This document shows, in pieces, positions 48,201-60,800 of a stretch of DNA of 64,000 bases. The DNA is from Haliclona indistincta (lineage: Eukaryota; Porifera; Demospongiae; Haplosclerida; Chalinidae): positions 15,546,902 to 15,610,901 of the forward strand of contig OZ024783.1 of assembly GCA_964017065.1 (NCBI GenBank). The letters run 5' to 3'. The notes below the pieces were generated by a model that worked only from the letters and a program-made list of their open reading frames with translations, ran no database searches and was not told where the DNA came from. Position numbers and translations under genes: made by a program. Positions within the stretch are counted from its first letter, which is position 1, and each line of letters starts with the position of its first letter.

Positions 48201-48297
48201 CCAAATTGGTTTAACAACTCCTGAAATCAAAAACTTCACTAATCAGGACACTGGTTGTGTAGGTCCCTATGGTGTCCAGATTAGAGAGTTTCAACTG
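45270..48297. mobile_element. Pogo/Tigger-like element with nested insertions
   Basis: Outer inverted ends CAGTGGAACCTCTCTAATA and the complement at 48269-48297 (GGTGTCC..TTAGAGAGTTTCAACTG), each bordered by TA. GGACACC-type subrepeats occur near both ends and again at 45919-46020, suggesting a second related copy. No transposase of this superfamily is readable inside. A LINE fragment (46612-47536) is nested in it. An alternative is that two short elements of the family merely flank this interval. Confidence 0.5.
46612..47536 (-). mobile_element. 5'-truncated non-LTR retrotransposon (RT-associated C-terminal domain)
   Basis: Flanked by the exact 15-bp target duplication TTTATCAAGTGAGTG (46597-46611 and 47537-47551). 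The minus strand is open from 47536 to 46799. It starts PHRRFNLTKQEFHDALCLRYG, contains a CVCG..H..C..GG zinc-like motif, and then a nuclease-like region (DARADIRATGFW, FFDIRVFHP) and SFTPLVFSTTGGMG. This is the C-terminal part of a retrotransposon polyprotein widespread in sponges and corals; the reverse transcriptase itself is missing. A T-run at 46636-46648 marks the 3' poly(A), about 25 bases inside the duplication. Confidence 0.7.
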
Positions 48298-48299
48298 TA

Positions 48300-49400
48300 C
48301 ACAGACACCTACTTGTAGCAATCGTAAAGACCAGTAGATTTGACATAAACAAACAGTAGATTTGTCATGTGTATGAAGTTTTATTATATCAAGATATCAA
48401 AATAATTAAGAAAAAGATATTGATACAGAAGGCACAAGCTAAGCATAGTAGCAAAGTGTTTTCCTCCTTTGTGTTGTCAGTGCTGACAGGATACATAACA
48501 CAAGTCCCAAATACAGTAAGAACCACAGATCATAGTAACAAAGGTGGACTGGAGGTACGTGGACTAGTAACAAGGTATTGTCCCTAACTACGTGTAAAGC
48601 TACACATCCTAATGTGGTAAAACAACAAGAATTTTTTTACGTGGAAGAGGACGAAAAATTAAAATTTGCTTTTAATTAATCATTCAAGTTTTCACTTCAT
48701 AATTATGCTGTAAATTATGGGAAAATTATCTCAGCTACAGTGACGCTTCCTTTGTGGACTATCCTCAAAATTAACTAGGAAATAATTATGTGACAGTGCC
48801 TAGGAAATTATTGCAATGGTATACGGGCAGGAAAAAACTTGGTAGCACTATAAACAAACGCTTCGTACAGAACAACTATAGAGCGTTCTGGGGCACGGGA
48901 CTACCTCGAGAACATGCAGGAATGATGGAACTATCCTCCATAGAACATACCTTGATTTCTAACATAATATCTCAGTTCAATAATTTGCACGATTGGGTCG
49001 GTATTCCCAGACACGGTCACATATGGACACCACATGGTGATCATGGACATTGACAGCAGCATACAAACAGATATTTTGAACTATCAAATAACAATAGTGG
49101 AAATGGATTTTGAACTTCGGTCCCGACTACTGTAGCACATGTACTCTTACACATCCTATGGTTGTAGGATAGGAATGATGTAAGCTGAATAACACGATCC
49201 CATAATATGTAGACGTACATGACCAGATAGAATCTGATACTAGAAGCACCATTTTAAAGTTGCTAAAGTGAATAGCTTTAAAACACCAATCCACTGAATC
49301 CAGATATCAAATTTAAGAACCCGCCAATAATTATTTCAAGCAAAAAGTACTGTAGACTTCATTTATGTGAAATGCTCAAAGTTCAGTGTTTCCCGAAGTT
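48300..49400. other. No gene recognised
   Basis: Spacer with only short ORFs. One (48790-49053, + strand) is hydrophilic without a domain. No element ends were seen. Confidence 0.5.
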
Positions 49401-49596
<196 letters not shown>

Positions 49597-49599
49597 GAA

Positions 49600-50417
49600 T
49601 AACAGCTATCAAGCACACTACAGTAAGTGGTGCTATATGAGAGAAGGAATCAAGATCATGTCCAGACATGCTACTCTGTATAATATACTAGTAACACTAC
49701 ATATCAACACTATCACATTACATTCTGATCACCACATCCATAACAGAACCCAGTATGGGTGAGAATAGACCTAGAACAGCATAATGCTGTGTTTAATTAT
49801 GGTGAGTGCCTTGCACAGCAACCAATAACCTCATCAGCTATACAGGATAAATAGATACCATCCTATTATGTATAAGGGACATCTATAGATACGGATACAA
49901 TGGCTGACACAAGTACAGGAACCCTGACAAGGCATCAATCACTCAACATAGATTGTCTCTGGTCAGGGGTTTAGTATTTAAAAATGTTATGACATGACTG
50001 AAAGAATCTTTTTTCAAAGACTTTGATGCTAAAAAATACAAAAAATGCATTGAAATGAGTGTGTAGTACACTCCACATACACACAATCATGTAAAGTTCT
50101 TGTCGCAAATAGTATAAGCAATTACTACCAGCTATATCTGAGAGCTAATGACTTCACAGTATAAGCCCTATACACCTCATTCCCTGCATGATTGATACCA
50201 CACAACATCAAAGAGCATTGCTATCAGGACTCTAGTTTGACACATTTGTTTTATAGACCACTTACGACACAAGTATCAGAGAAGACTCTCTATGCAGCAA
50301 TAAAACCAGTTAGTTATTCCGTAACGTGAAACTTCAAACTAGTTAAAGAACATATTCTTTCATATTCTTACTGCGAAGATAGTTCATAAAAACTAGAGTG
50401 TTTAAAATGCTATGAAG
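49600..50417. other. No gene recognised
   Basis: Spacer after the TG run; no coding signal, repeat ends or RNA-like structure noted. Confidence 0.5.
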
Positions 50418-50585
50418 TAAATACATATAGGTTAGACGACGGATCGAGGCGACTACGGGATTTAGAGTGCCGCGGGAACCGATGTATAGACGTTCCGAGC
50501 GCGTAGCGCGAGGGCGTCTATTTCGGTTGCCAAGGCGCTCTAATTCCCGTAGTTGCCGATGATTCGTCGTCTAAGGTATTTATAC
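50418..50585. mobile_element. MITE with GC-rich centre
   Basis: Imperfect inverted ends, AGGTTAGACGACGGATC..GGCGACTACGGG against CCCGTAGTTGCC..CGTCGTCTAAGG. The centre reads CGAGCGCGTAGCGCGAGG, a GC hairpin unlike the surrounding AT-rich DNA. 168 bp, non-coding. Confidence 0.65.
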
Positions 50586-51230
50586 TACAGCTACATGGCA
50601 ACAATAAACCGACGCAGATATTTTTTGAAAAACAATGGTTGATGACCGTCCCAAAGCTGCTGAGTTCCTGCAGCATTAGCGTTTCTTCTTGCTCGAAAAC
50701 ACGTGCTGTGTCCGGCTGCCACACCCACAAACGCCGCTTTGCGTTACACGTGCCAATGGCTGAACTTGTACTCCAACGAACGGTTAGAATGATAGTCTAG
50801 AGAGTCCAGCAGTCTTTTGTACTTGCTGTGTGCGTTTATTGGGCAATCTTTAAGCTGTCAACATAGCAAAACGTGGTAAGTTACTTGCTTTCTTACGTTT
50901 TCCATGCACGACAAGTCAACTTATCGTTGCATCGATCGTAGCCAAGTACTCGGGTCTATAGATGCTGTGCTGCCCATGCCAGAAGCGAACACAACACATA
51001 CTGGCCCAGTAACTACCAAAGCTAGTACCTGCACAAAAGATCGAAACTCATGACAGAGGAAAACATGATGATCATGAGTTCCAGCGGAAAAATATGAGTT
51101 CCAGCGGAAAAATACGAGTTCCCGCGGAAGAATACGTGATTTATTTTCCTCCAACTGACCAATCAGCTAGATTCTAGAATAACATTGAACTGTAGTATAA
51201 GTACACGTATTATACCAATTGAAGCTTAAA
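50586..51230. other. No gene recognised; short direct repeats
   Basis: About 51075-51130 holds three units of GAGTTCCAGCGGAAAAATA with small changes. Nothing else was recognised. Confidence 0.6.
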
Positions 51231-51237
51231 TGTTAGC

Positions 51238-51307
51238 GGATTTGAGAAAAGGGGTAACTTCACTTTTGCAATTTTTGAATGCACGCCTGTTTTCAAATAA
51301 CTGCTAC

Positions 51308-51342
<35 letters not shown>

Positions 51343-51861
51343 CTGAAAGTTACAGTGAGGTAATCCCAATAGCTAGAGCTAATATAAAGGGACACCTAAA
51401 AGAAAAAAAATAAAGAAAAAACAAAACAAAAAAAACAATAATAATAATAATAGCGACAAAACAAAGAAACAAATTAAACAGAAGTAAGATAGTTTATGAT
51501 TTGAGTCTTAAAGTATGACAAAGTAGATGAATGTACAATAACACTAGGTAAAGAATTCCAAACAACAATAACAGAACAAAAGTAAGAGTATTTAAAAGAA
51601 TTAGTTTTAGAAAAAGGACAAATTAATTGTAAGTTATGCAATCTACGACTACCAGAAACTCTATGCAATAAAATATCATTACGTACAAAGGTAAAGTCAA
51701 ACATTAATGAAACTCACTGAAATTTTTGTGTATAATATTGGATCATTCTGCTTGCTGCATATCAAGCCACTGCACTAAATCTGGATCAATGACAGCAAGT
51801 TGAAAACATGCATGTTCGAAAATTGCAAGAGGGAAGTGACCCCTTTTTCAAATCCGCTTCA
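51238..51861 (-). mobile_element. LINE 3' fragment inside an inverted repeat
   Basis: 51238-51295 and 51808-51861 are imperfect inverses (TTTGAGAAAAGGGGTAACTT against AAGTGACCCCTTTTTCAAAT), so the host was a small fold-back element. Between them a 27-base T run (51308-51334) and the minus-strand ORF 51704-51474 form the poly(A) tail and the C-terminus of a LINE reverse-transcriptase protein. The ORF contains RVSGSRRLHNLQL and VWNSLPSVIVHSSTLSYFK, the usual final motif of CR1/jockey/RTE-type proteins. Everything upstream is truncated. Confidence 0.65.
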
Positions 51862-52310
51862 AATAAAAAACAAACATACACAAACACAACATCACTCTTA
51901 TTCTTATTACTTGCTTATTACTTTAACAGCCTTTTTCACACAAACCAATCCACCTGAGCCTGCATGCAGTAGACAAGCTTGCCTGTGCTGTTGTTACTAA
52001 AATCCTCAACAACTTCATTTTTTAGACAAAGCACAAACCATACAACTGTACTATATTACTGCCCTATGATAACCAACTCCCATCATGCAATAGTCCTTAT
52101 TTGTTTACAAAGTTGTTACCTGTTCACACATGTACAAGATATAGTGGTTGCTAGGAGGGTCAGAAAGATACAGCTGATTTCACTTATATTCAAAAATGTG
52201 AACTATCTACCATCAATCAATCACACAATCCACAGTTTAAAATGTATGTGTACTAGCTGACAATCAATTAGAGCATGGAAAATCACATTCACAATACATT
52301 TTATTAAGCT
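51862..52310. other. No gene recognised
   Basis: AT-rich spacer before the paralogous beta-repeat fragment; no feature supported. Confidence 0.5.
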
Positions 52311-52312
52311 GT

Positions 52313-52800
52313 TTGCCACATGTGCAGCAAGAAAAAGATAAACCGAATTATTTAAGAATTTAAGCAAAGGTATACCGGGAGGGTAGAGGGAGGATGGAGT
52401 TGTACAGGGAGGCTATAGATCCATAGCCTTTGTTAATTGTTGTTTTTGTAGATCTGACACATCAGGACTCTAAAGAACACCGTTTGACAACGACAATATG
52501 ACTGGACTATAATTATGCACTAACTGCTTTAGTAGTGAATGGTACATCAGTCTTTCACAACAACATGCACTGATGGAGGTGGACTGGCCTTGTACCGAAA
52601 CTCTTACCTTGTATTTTATGAAAATTCTGTACTCAACTTTACCAATAACACTGCTCAGAGAGGTGCATGGAGCTATATTTGTTGATGACCAACCAGGCAT
52701 GCAAGACCCCAATACTCTGATTACACAAATCCTTAATCATGCAGTGAAAGTTAAAACAAAGCAGATACAACAGGCATGCACTGTGTTTTACATTGTGTTT
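52313..52800 (+). pseudogene. Decayed beta-repeat ectodomain fragment, uninterrupted copy
   Basis: Aligns with 20085-20394 plus 21848-21990. One frame reads DGGGLALYRNSYLVFYENS and NFTNNTAQRG; a neighbouring frame reads GAIFVDDQPGM. Asn-rich beta-repeat sequence of this kind forms the ectodomain of the TRP-like surface proteins. Two frame changes and a stop before the GGG motif show it is a remnant. It gives the empty-site reference for the repeat array at 20395-21847. Confidence 0.55.
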
Positions 52801-53613
52801 GTTAGTACTGTACGTATGTGTGTATTATCTGTATGTCTTGTTATCAGGTGCTGAAACCTGGACTCACTATAAAGGTAAGAGGCAAGTTATTGTATTATTG
52901 TGTATTGATCACTGTGTATTTGACAATTATTTGTCTCCTTACAGCTATTTGCATTGGTGTTGTTATAGTGACTGAGTGTGTTATTGAACTCATCTAGAAT
53001 GTGAGTATAATGATACTGTTAACATGTTTTCTATGTTCATGGGATGTGTTTTATTTCTACAGATCTGCATGGTACGTGTATCACAACAAGTCAATTCCTT
53101 TCATTCATTCTGTTGTTCCTTTACCAATTATTGTCTTTATGTCACTATACACCCTCAACAAGAGCACATCTTGACCATCATACAGAGGAACACTCATCTC
53201 CATATCAAGGTGAATTATACCATGGTGTTAGTGTACATGTACACTTGTATCAATCACTATGTCTGTCTGTCTGTCCGTCCGTCTGTCTGTCTGTCATGTA
53301 GTCTGCAGCACGTACATGTACATGTCAAGGGACAGGATATAACTGATGGTTGAGTAGCTGGTGTACCAGAATGCAGTACTGTGTATACAGTATACTGGAG
53401 CTAGGAGGAGCTGGTAACACACACTAACATGTGAGTCACAAACTAACACATGTTGTGCAGTGATGTTGATTCTATTACTATAGTCAGTAGCAACATGCAA
53501 GCACTCACTATCTGACCTACTGATAGTAGCCACACCTACCGTCAAGTGAGCTGCCACTACACTATAACATCTTACTCACAGACCACACTGACCACTCTGC
53601 TCTACCATTCCAG

Positions 53614-54437
53614 CTAGATTTTCTATCCCATGCAGCTCTCGTACTATGAACTGACCCACTGTTCTCCTGATCAGTATACTCACCACCAGCCAGTGCTCAG
53701 CTAGCTCACGTGTCACCACCTCCTGATGAGCTCCTGGAAACCACTGGAGATTAATTGATGGTAACTACCAACCAACCACAATACAGACACCATGCACAGT
53801 ACACAGTGGCGTAGCTATGGGTGGGCCTGGACGGGCCTGTGCCCACCCAATCATATGCTGTGCCCAGCCATTCCTGCTTTGATTCCAAACGTAGCCTGAA
53901 CCCCAGTCTACTGACTACTCCTACATAATGCCCATTAACTATACCTCGATAGTCTTGGACCCGGATCATCACATTCGTCAGATGCAAGTATACCATAGTA
54001 CACAGTACAGAGTACTTAGTGATCCCCATTCTACCGGTAGAATGGGGACCCGGGATCCCCATCCTCACGGGATCCCCAATATTTTATGACACCGGATCAT
54101 CACATTCGTCAGATGCAAGTATACCATAACATTAACGAGCAATGCAGTTTGCAGTGCACTCCACATGCCCGACCAATGTTTGGATTCTAGCTACGCCCCT
54201 GACAGAACACACCAGCAGTTCATCATTTTATGTTTCTCACTGCAGCAATCCATCATTATGGTGTAGGACTAACCTGAACATGCTTTATAAGTTCTTGTTC
54301 ATCAGGTTTGCAGCTCTTGACAGATCGGTTGATAAGAAACCAACTCATGGACCCATCATGCACAAACACCTCAGTCTTGTGACCATGCGGTGGGCAGTGG
54401 AGCTGGCTGATCTCCTGCAGTTCATCATGACAAACTG
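53614..54437 (+). pseudogene. Unit-2/3 copy of the small conserved exon pair
   Basis: 53614-53757 repeats the SYYELTHCSPDQ exon, but an insertion in the TTCTCACCACC part shifts the frame and the donor is lost. 54249-54437 repeats the second block (WCRTNLNMLYKFLFIRFAA) and stays open 20 residues further than the 22.3-kb copy, ending LADLLQFIMTN. A hAT-like element sits between the two blocks. Function unknown. Confidence 0.4.
53804..54201. mobile_element. hAT-like non-autonomous element, 398 bp
   Basis: Starts CAGTGGCGTAGCTATGG and ends CTAGCTACGCCCCTG. Flanks ACAGTACA (53796-53803) and ACAGAACA (54202-54209) form an 8-bp target duplication with one mismatch, the hAT signature. The paralogue at about 22300 lacks it. 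An internal ~46-bp segment (CACCGGATCATCACATTCG..) occurs twice, near 53960 and 54090. Confidence 0.8.
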
Positions 54438-54748
54438 ACCATGGTACAGCTCTAGATGTAAAACAAGAAGAGACCCAGCGGTGGCACCACTCAACCAGTC
54501 TATGTGTGAACTAGTCCAATCTGTGTTGAGCTGCAGCACAACATGACTTGTCGTACTCACCAGCTCACAGCTAATATTGATGCTTCACTATTGATACCAA
54601 ATGACACTAGTGCAGTAATTATTGTCATTGTGTGTTTGGATATTATAGATCATGCTAGAATGTATTACACTAGTACACAGCTAGTGTAGTGCACTGTTCT
54701 GAGCCTGAGCGAGTATGATATTCATAAGTCATCACGCGATCAATTGAA

Positions 54749-54860
54749 TATACGGAGGTATCCGTTGTTTTATTATCAAGTCACGCCCTTCAACTGTGTC
54801 TAGCTCAGCGCGCGCTCTTCAGCCCTTCTTCTTCTGTTCTCGTAGTCTCTGTTACCCGGC
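54749..54860 (+). promoter_or_regulatory. Promoter-like 5' block of the unit-3 ankyrin gene
   Basis: Lies directly before exon 1 and is conserved with 23171-23284 of unit 2, including GTATCCGTT, AAGTCACGCCCTTCAA and a CGCGCTCTTC block near the presumed cap site. No TATA box is obvious; a pyrimidine-rich stretch (CCCTTCTTCTTCTG) precedes the ATG. Confidence 0.5.
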
Positions 54861-57800
54861 ATGAGTTCTCTCAATCAGTATCAGGAAAAATTGGTTAGTG
54901 ATCAATAAAACAGTTGGTTAGTCGTGAGAGAGAAAGCCACACATGTAGTTCTGGTGCTGTGTCAGTCAGTGTGTGAGCACTGTGTGATAGTGAGGTGGTC
55001 ATATCACTCAGTATGGGATCAGTAGTTCATTCAGGATGGAGACTGTAGCAATCATTGTCTGATACTGATTACATTATGTTGTGTTCTACTCACAGAATGA
55101 GGAACTCTATCAGGCTTGTCGGGATGGTAATGTCAGCAAAGCAAAGGAGCTCCTTGCTAGAGGAGCTCATGTGAACTACCATAATCCTGATTTCAGCAAT
55201 GTGAGTATTTTTAGTGGTCACATGACATGATGTGTACTAGTAACAGATTCACACATCAGTATCTGCTACCACACACAGTCAGTGGTTGAGCATTTGGTTC
55301 TGACATGTATGTCTGTTAGTGTGTCCATCATTGACTACATGTACTGTACATGTGAGATATTTCTACTAGATACATCATCCCATTCCTACGTACATTGTTG
55401 TTACACCTGACAAAGAAGTGCATCAATGGTCAAACTATATAGTTGACTTTGTCTCAGTGTCAGGCTAAATGGAGTGTGTGCCATGCTTGTACATATACTG
55501 TATAATAACCTATTTATACATGTGCTTTGCTGTTTCATTTTGACTGTTGACTACATGTCAGTCGAACACTACTTGATAGTGTGGTGTCGTGAGCTTTCCA
55601 TTCCTCTCTTTTGTATAATGTGAGACATTGTGAGTGAGAACATGTATAGGAGCAATAAATGGAATGATGTAGGCATCGATAGATACATGTACATCATGGA
55701 GGACACTGTTTGATCAGTGGGAGACTTAGTTTATAACACAGTATTTATTATGTACTCATTTATTACCACTCACTGTGTTATTGTTGTCATTATTCTCTAC
55801 TATTATACAGTTCACTCCTCTTCATCTTAGTTCATTGAAAGGACACTCCCAGGTTGTTGACATGTTACTGTCACAGCCTGGGATAGTGGTTGACTCACAT
55901 GATAAGGTATGGTAATACTCACACACACACACACACTGGGTGTGGTCAGTGTGACCATGTGTAGTGTCAATTAATTCATATTGCTTGTAGTACACATTCC
56001 CAGAAATAAGCGGACACGGAGTTGATTTTACCCTCACACGCTCAGTACACGTCGATCCCCAAAATCAATGGACAGCATTGAGCAATGATTCTTGCACATT
56101 TTGACAGTTGTCAATTTTAGAAACTGTTTACGAAGGATTAAATTGTATCCTAAACCAATAGGCCTTTTCCAAAACCACGCCTACTACGGGACTTTCCCTA
56201 AGCCGCCATTTTGATTGGGGCCACTTTCTATACTACACGATGCCACACAACTGCTGTGTTCCGTTGTGCAGCAAGAAAGGATATCGCACGGTGACTATTG
56301 CGGGCAAGCAAGCCAAGGTGACCTACCACAGCTTCCCATCAGAAAGTAATCGCGCAAAAAGGAAGCAGTGGATCCATGCTATTAGAAGAGACGTCGGAAA
56401 GCATTTCAAGCCAGGCAAGTGGACCAAGATCTGTTCGCTGCACTTCAAGGAGACAGATTTTTACAATTTCTGGGGTAGCTATCGGACTCTCAGGGAAGAT
56501 TCTATCCCATCTATCTTTGATTTCGACAGCGGGAGAAGCAGTGCTGAGACGGTCAGCCGACGAACACTTGTTCGACATTCTGTAAGTGAAGTTGTCGATG
56601 AATCAGGTGCAAGAGAAGACGAAGACAGATCAGATGCAAGTGCAACTATTGATGGAGCAGGCGTTAGTGAAGATGGAGACAGATCAGAGGCAAGTCAAGA
56701 TGGAGATAGATTACATGGCACATTTGAAAGTGACCAGTTACTTTCTCCATCTTTACTTGCCTCTGATCAGTGTCCATCTTCACTTACACTGATCCATCAA
56801 CATTTTCACTTGCATCTGATCTGTCTTCGTCTTCACTTACGCCTGATTCATCGAAAACTTCACTTGCACATCAGTCACCTTCGCCTGTACTGGAGTTATC
56901 AAGTTCTTTGCAAGTCGTAAAGGCTGAAAATGATGCTCTGAGAAAGCAGCTAGATCAGTTGGAGAGTAGAAATGGAGAACTAGTCAGAGAGTTAGAAAGG
57001 TGTAGATTTTGCTTTGAGAGTATCGAAGATTCGAATGACGACGTTCTCTTCTATACCGGCTTACCATCTTCCAGTGTGTTTTACCAGTTACTGAAATATC
57101 TGAGTCCTGATGGAATGCGTTCTAACGTTGTGTATCGAGCGACTGCTCAGAACTGGGCAACAAGGCATAATTCAGATCCAGCAAGTGCTTCTTGGAGGGA
57201 TACAGAGATCTCCACTGGACGTCCACCTAAACTAAACCAGGTCAATGAGCTGTTTTTAACACTAGTTCGATTAAGGCTGAACTTGAAAGAACACGACTTG
57301 GCTAGGCGTTTTGATATTTCACCATCATCAGTTTCTCGTGTGTTTATTACATGGATTAACTTCATGTATCTCCGTCTTGGCATGCTTCCGATTTGGCCTG
57401 ACCGTGACACCATTGCTGACACAATGCCTGCTGCATTCAAGGAGCGCTACCCTAAAACAACAGCCATTGTAGATGCAACTGAAGTGAAAGTCAACATTCC
57501 TTCCTCGTTGCTTCTGCAATCGCAGACTTACAGCAGCTACAAGTCTGCCAATACACTCAAGGGGTTGATCGCTATCAGTCCAGCAGGTCATGTTATTTTT
57601 GTTTCTTCACTATACACTGGTAGTATAGCTGATAAAGAACTAGTAGAACGTAGTGGATTTCTTTCTTTACTGAGAAGAGGTGACGAAGTCATGGCAGATC
57701 GTGGATTCACCATTGACGAACTGTTAGCCCCACTTGGTGTGAGTTTGAACACACCACCCACACTTGGTCGTCGCTCGCAGATGGACGCAGTTCAAGTTGT

Positions 57801-60800
57801 AGAGACTCAACAAATTGCTTCTCTTCGAATACACATTGAACGTGCAATACGTCGTGTGAAGGAATTCGATATTCTCAGCAGCATCATCCCTGCAACACTT
57901 GCAGGTTCTGCTAACCAGATTTGGACAGTATGTGCTCTTCTAACAAATTTTCAGTCTCCTCTTATTTCATGTTAATCTATGTATACAGACTCTTTAATCA
58001 TCACTCATCGTCTTGTTTTGTGTAATGTAAAGTCATTATTCATAACATTATTGTATTTCTATGTTGTCTTGAAGGAGTGTTACATTAATTTGAACAAAAG
58101 CACAATCACATAAAAAGTATGTTATCAATCCACATTTGTAAGGTCATGAGATGCTGCTGCTGGGAGGACGTATTGAAAATAGAATTCAGTCAAACGAGTT
58201 TGCATGCTCTTCCAGAAGTCCACATCAAATTGAATCCTTTCAATCGTGTAGTTCTTAAATGTATAGATCATGAAGTCGCACCAAACAACACCTGTCAAAG
58301 CCATTTGGCCCTGTACTTGGTAGTAGTACTTGTTTGATCTCTTCAACACAACTGTACCGTTAACATTGCTAGCAAAAAAGTTGCTTGAAGCTGCAGCCTC
58401 CTCAACAGTACACAAACGATAAGTGTATGGACATTTGATTTCAAGAATGGCAAGTGTGTTATTTACTGGATTAAAAATCAGGCCATCAGGAGATGCACCA
58501 AGCCACGGAATTGATGGATTAACAACCAAACCACATTCACGTACATTCCTCTTTGTGTGCTCAATGTACGCATTTCTTGCCTTGATTTCATTATCTCGGC
58601 CATGCTTTAGCTGTACAGGAAGAACGGAATATTCTTTTGCCTCCAAGAAAGATTTCAGAAAAGAAGAAGGTGCTGACTGCCGTTGTAGAACATCTCCGAA
58701 ACGTGATGCTGTAACTCTGCCAACTCGACTTATTCGCCACTTTGCTGATGTTGACTGCTGTTGAGTACTATGTTCTAGTTCATGAGCCTCCACTAGAGTT
58801 ACTCTAAACTTATCTAGATATGTCTGCTGGCTACTGGTAAGATCTGACGGAACACTAAGAACAGTATCAATGGCAGATAATGGCAACAAGGGTAAGTTCT
58901 GTGGTACTATTGGCTTGGGTTTCAAAACTTCAGCTTTCTTGTAATCACTAAGTTGATAAGAGAGAATCGAACCTTTTGGTACATGCCCAAATTTAGTGGC
59001 TACAAGCTCCTCTGGTACAGCCCGCAGAGTGTGGGAAAATGCACACTTCGAATGACACTGCTGAAGTCCTGCCCTCAAGTCCTGTTGTTGCTTTTCACTA
59101 TATTCCTGAACTGCACGAGCCCGTGCTTCAAAGAGAGTACAAACAACTGGGTCTCGTTTTGGAGTGCTTTGGCGTTGACATGCTTTGCGGAAAGAAACAT
59201 TCATCACAGGTTCAGCCTCAATCTGTGATGGTCGAGGTTTGTGCCATGTTTGCTGCATTTGTGTGCAAGTAAGATCCTCCGGAACTGCCTTGACCTTCAT
59301 TAAAGCATAATGAATGACCTGCTTTAGTAATCCAACCACATGACTGCACATTCCGGACTTCCCTGCTGTGCAAGAACATAACGCACGAGTAACATAGTGT
59401 GGGGTTTCACAGGCCAATGCAACATTAACATGATGCATGGAATCATTTTTTTTTGACTACGATAGCAACGAGCTTTAATCCATATTTGTCCCTCTTTGGA
59501 GCAAAAACGTACGTATCGACCAGGTATGTATGACTCCATGAAGTACTGGTGACCTCGCTGAAGTGTTGAGTAATCAACATTAGAGTAAGAACCAGCTGCA
59601 GTGCTACTGTCACCATCCTCACTCACTTTTCTTCGCTTCTTAGGTTGCAGCTGTTTACCAGAGGACTTCAGATGAGTGGTTATAATATCATCTGTTATAA
59701 TAGCTGGCAGTACTCCCTGTATTTGCTGTGTGTACGGACCTTTAGGCCAACCATCTGCATCGTACGCTACTTCTGCACTTGATGTTGCTTCTGCTGATGT
59801 TGTTGCTGCTGCTACTGCTGTGGGATCAGTTGCCTGGGCCTTTTTAGCGGTGTACTTCTTCTGTGGATCAGGATCAACGATAGTCTTGTCCCACCCGTTG
59901 GAAATATACGCTTTGACACTGTAAATGCGTGCATATAGTTGTAAGCAACGCTTTCCATAGCATATTATAGTTATATAACTCACAGTTGAACGTAGTCAGC
60001 CTTAGTTTTTAACTTAGACAGCCCGCGCGCACCTCGACACTGCAACCAAAATCGCAGCTCTGCTATCTTAAACTTCTCGGGCTCACGATCGCCGAGGGAA
60101 GCTCCAGGAATGTCGTCAGCACTTAGGTTAGAGCTATTCATACCTTGGTTTTTATAGAGCCTACCACTGTAGTATACACACGTGGCCCCAATCAAAATGG
60201 CGGCACAGCGTTGCTATGACAATTAATTTAGTATGACGTAGTTTTGGAAAAGGCCTATTGTTAGCAGTTTTATCAAAAATTTAGCCTGTTCAAATTGAAA
60301 AGAAAAAATTAAAAATCTACAACAAAACAGTTGATGAATATAATTATAGACAATGAATACATTTAATGAATGCATGTCATTAGAAGGGGCAACCGGCTAT
60401 CCAGCAGATCCAGCTTTATCATGGGTCTGCTGCTTCAGCGATCCAATAATGTATTGTTAGCCAACTCCTTATAACTTCTTGAATGTGTAAAAGACTGTTA
60501 AAAACATCATTGTGTGAAAATTGTACGTGACCGCAAAATGTATTGGATTCTGGCAATGATGTGCTCATCGATCTGTATGAACAATATACAGTGCTACAGT
60601 GATCTCATCATAATGATTGTTCTCTTGCTCTGGCTTGCTCCTTATCTGGTCCACTAGCAGACTATTGCAGCGCACGTCAAATGATAATAGTATTTCCTGT
60701 GATCTGTAGTCAGTAAACTATTGTAATGTGTCATACTGTACTGGTACACACAATATCAGTCACTATCTCATACTGTAATACACTAGTTACTGAATGTTTT

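Larger units (their letters stand above)
56159..60257. mobile_element. ISL2EU-type DNA transposon with two genes
   Basis: Terminal inverted repeats AGGCCTTTTCCAAAAC and GTTTTGGAAAAGGCCT, with AT at each edge (2-bp target duplication). A second subterminal inverted block, CCGCCATTTTGATTGGGGCC, lies at both ends. Two convergent genes fill the interior: a THAP-domain transposase on + and a SAP-SWIM-YqaJ protein on -. This gene pair is the defining content of the ISL2EU superfamily. Each gene has one frame break in an otherwise complete body, so the copy is probably recently inactivated. It is about 4.1 kb in an intron of the unit-3 ankyrin gene. Confidence 0.85.

Noticed and set aside
58119..59272. 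Plus-strand ORFs opposite the YqaJ gene
   Set aside because: Shadows of the minus-strand coding sequence.
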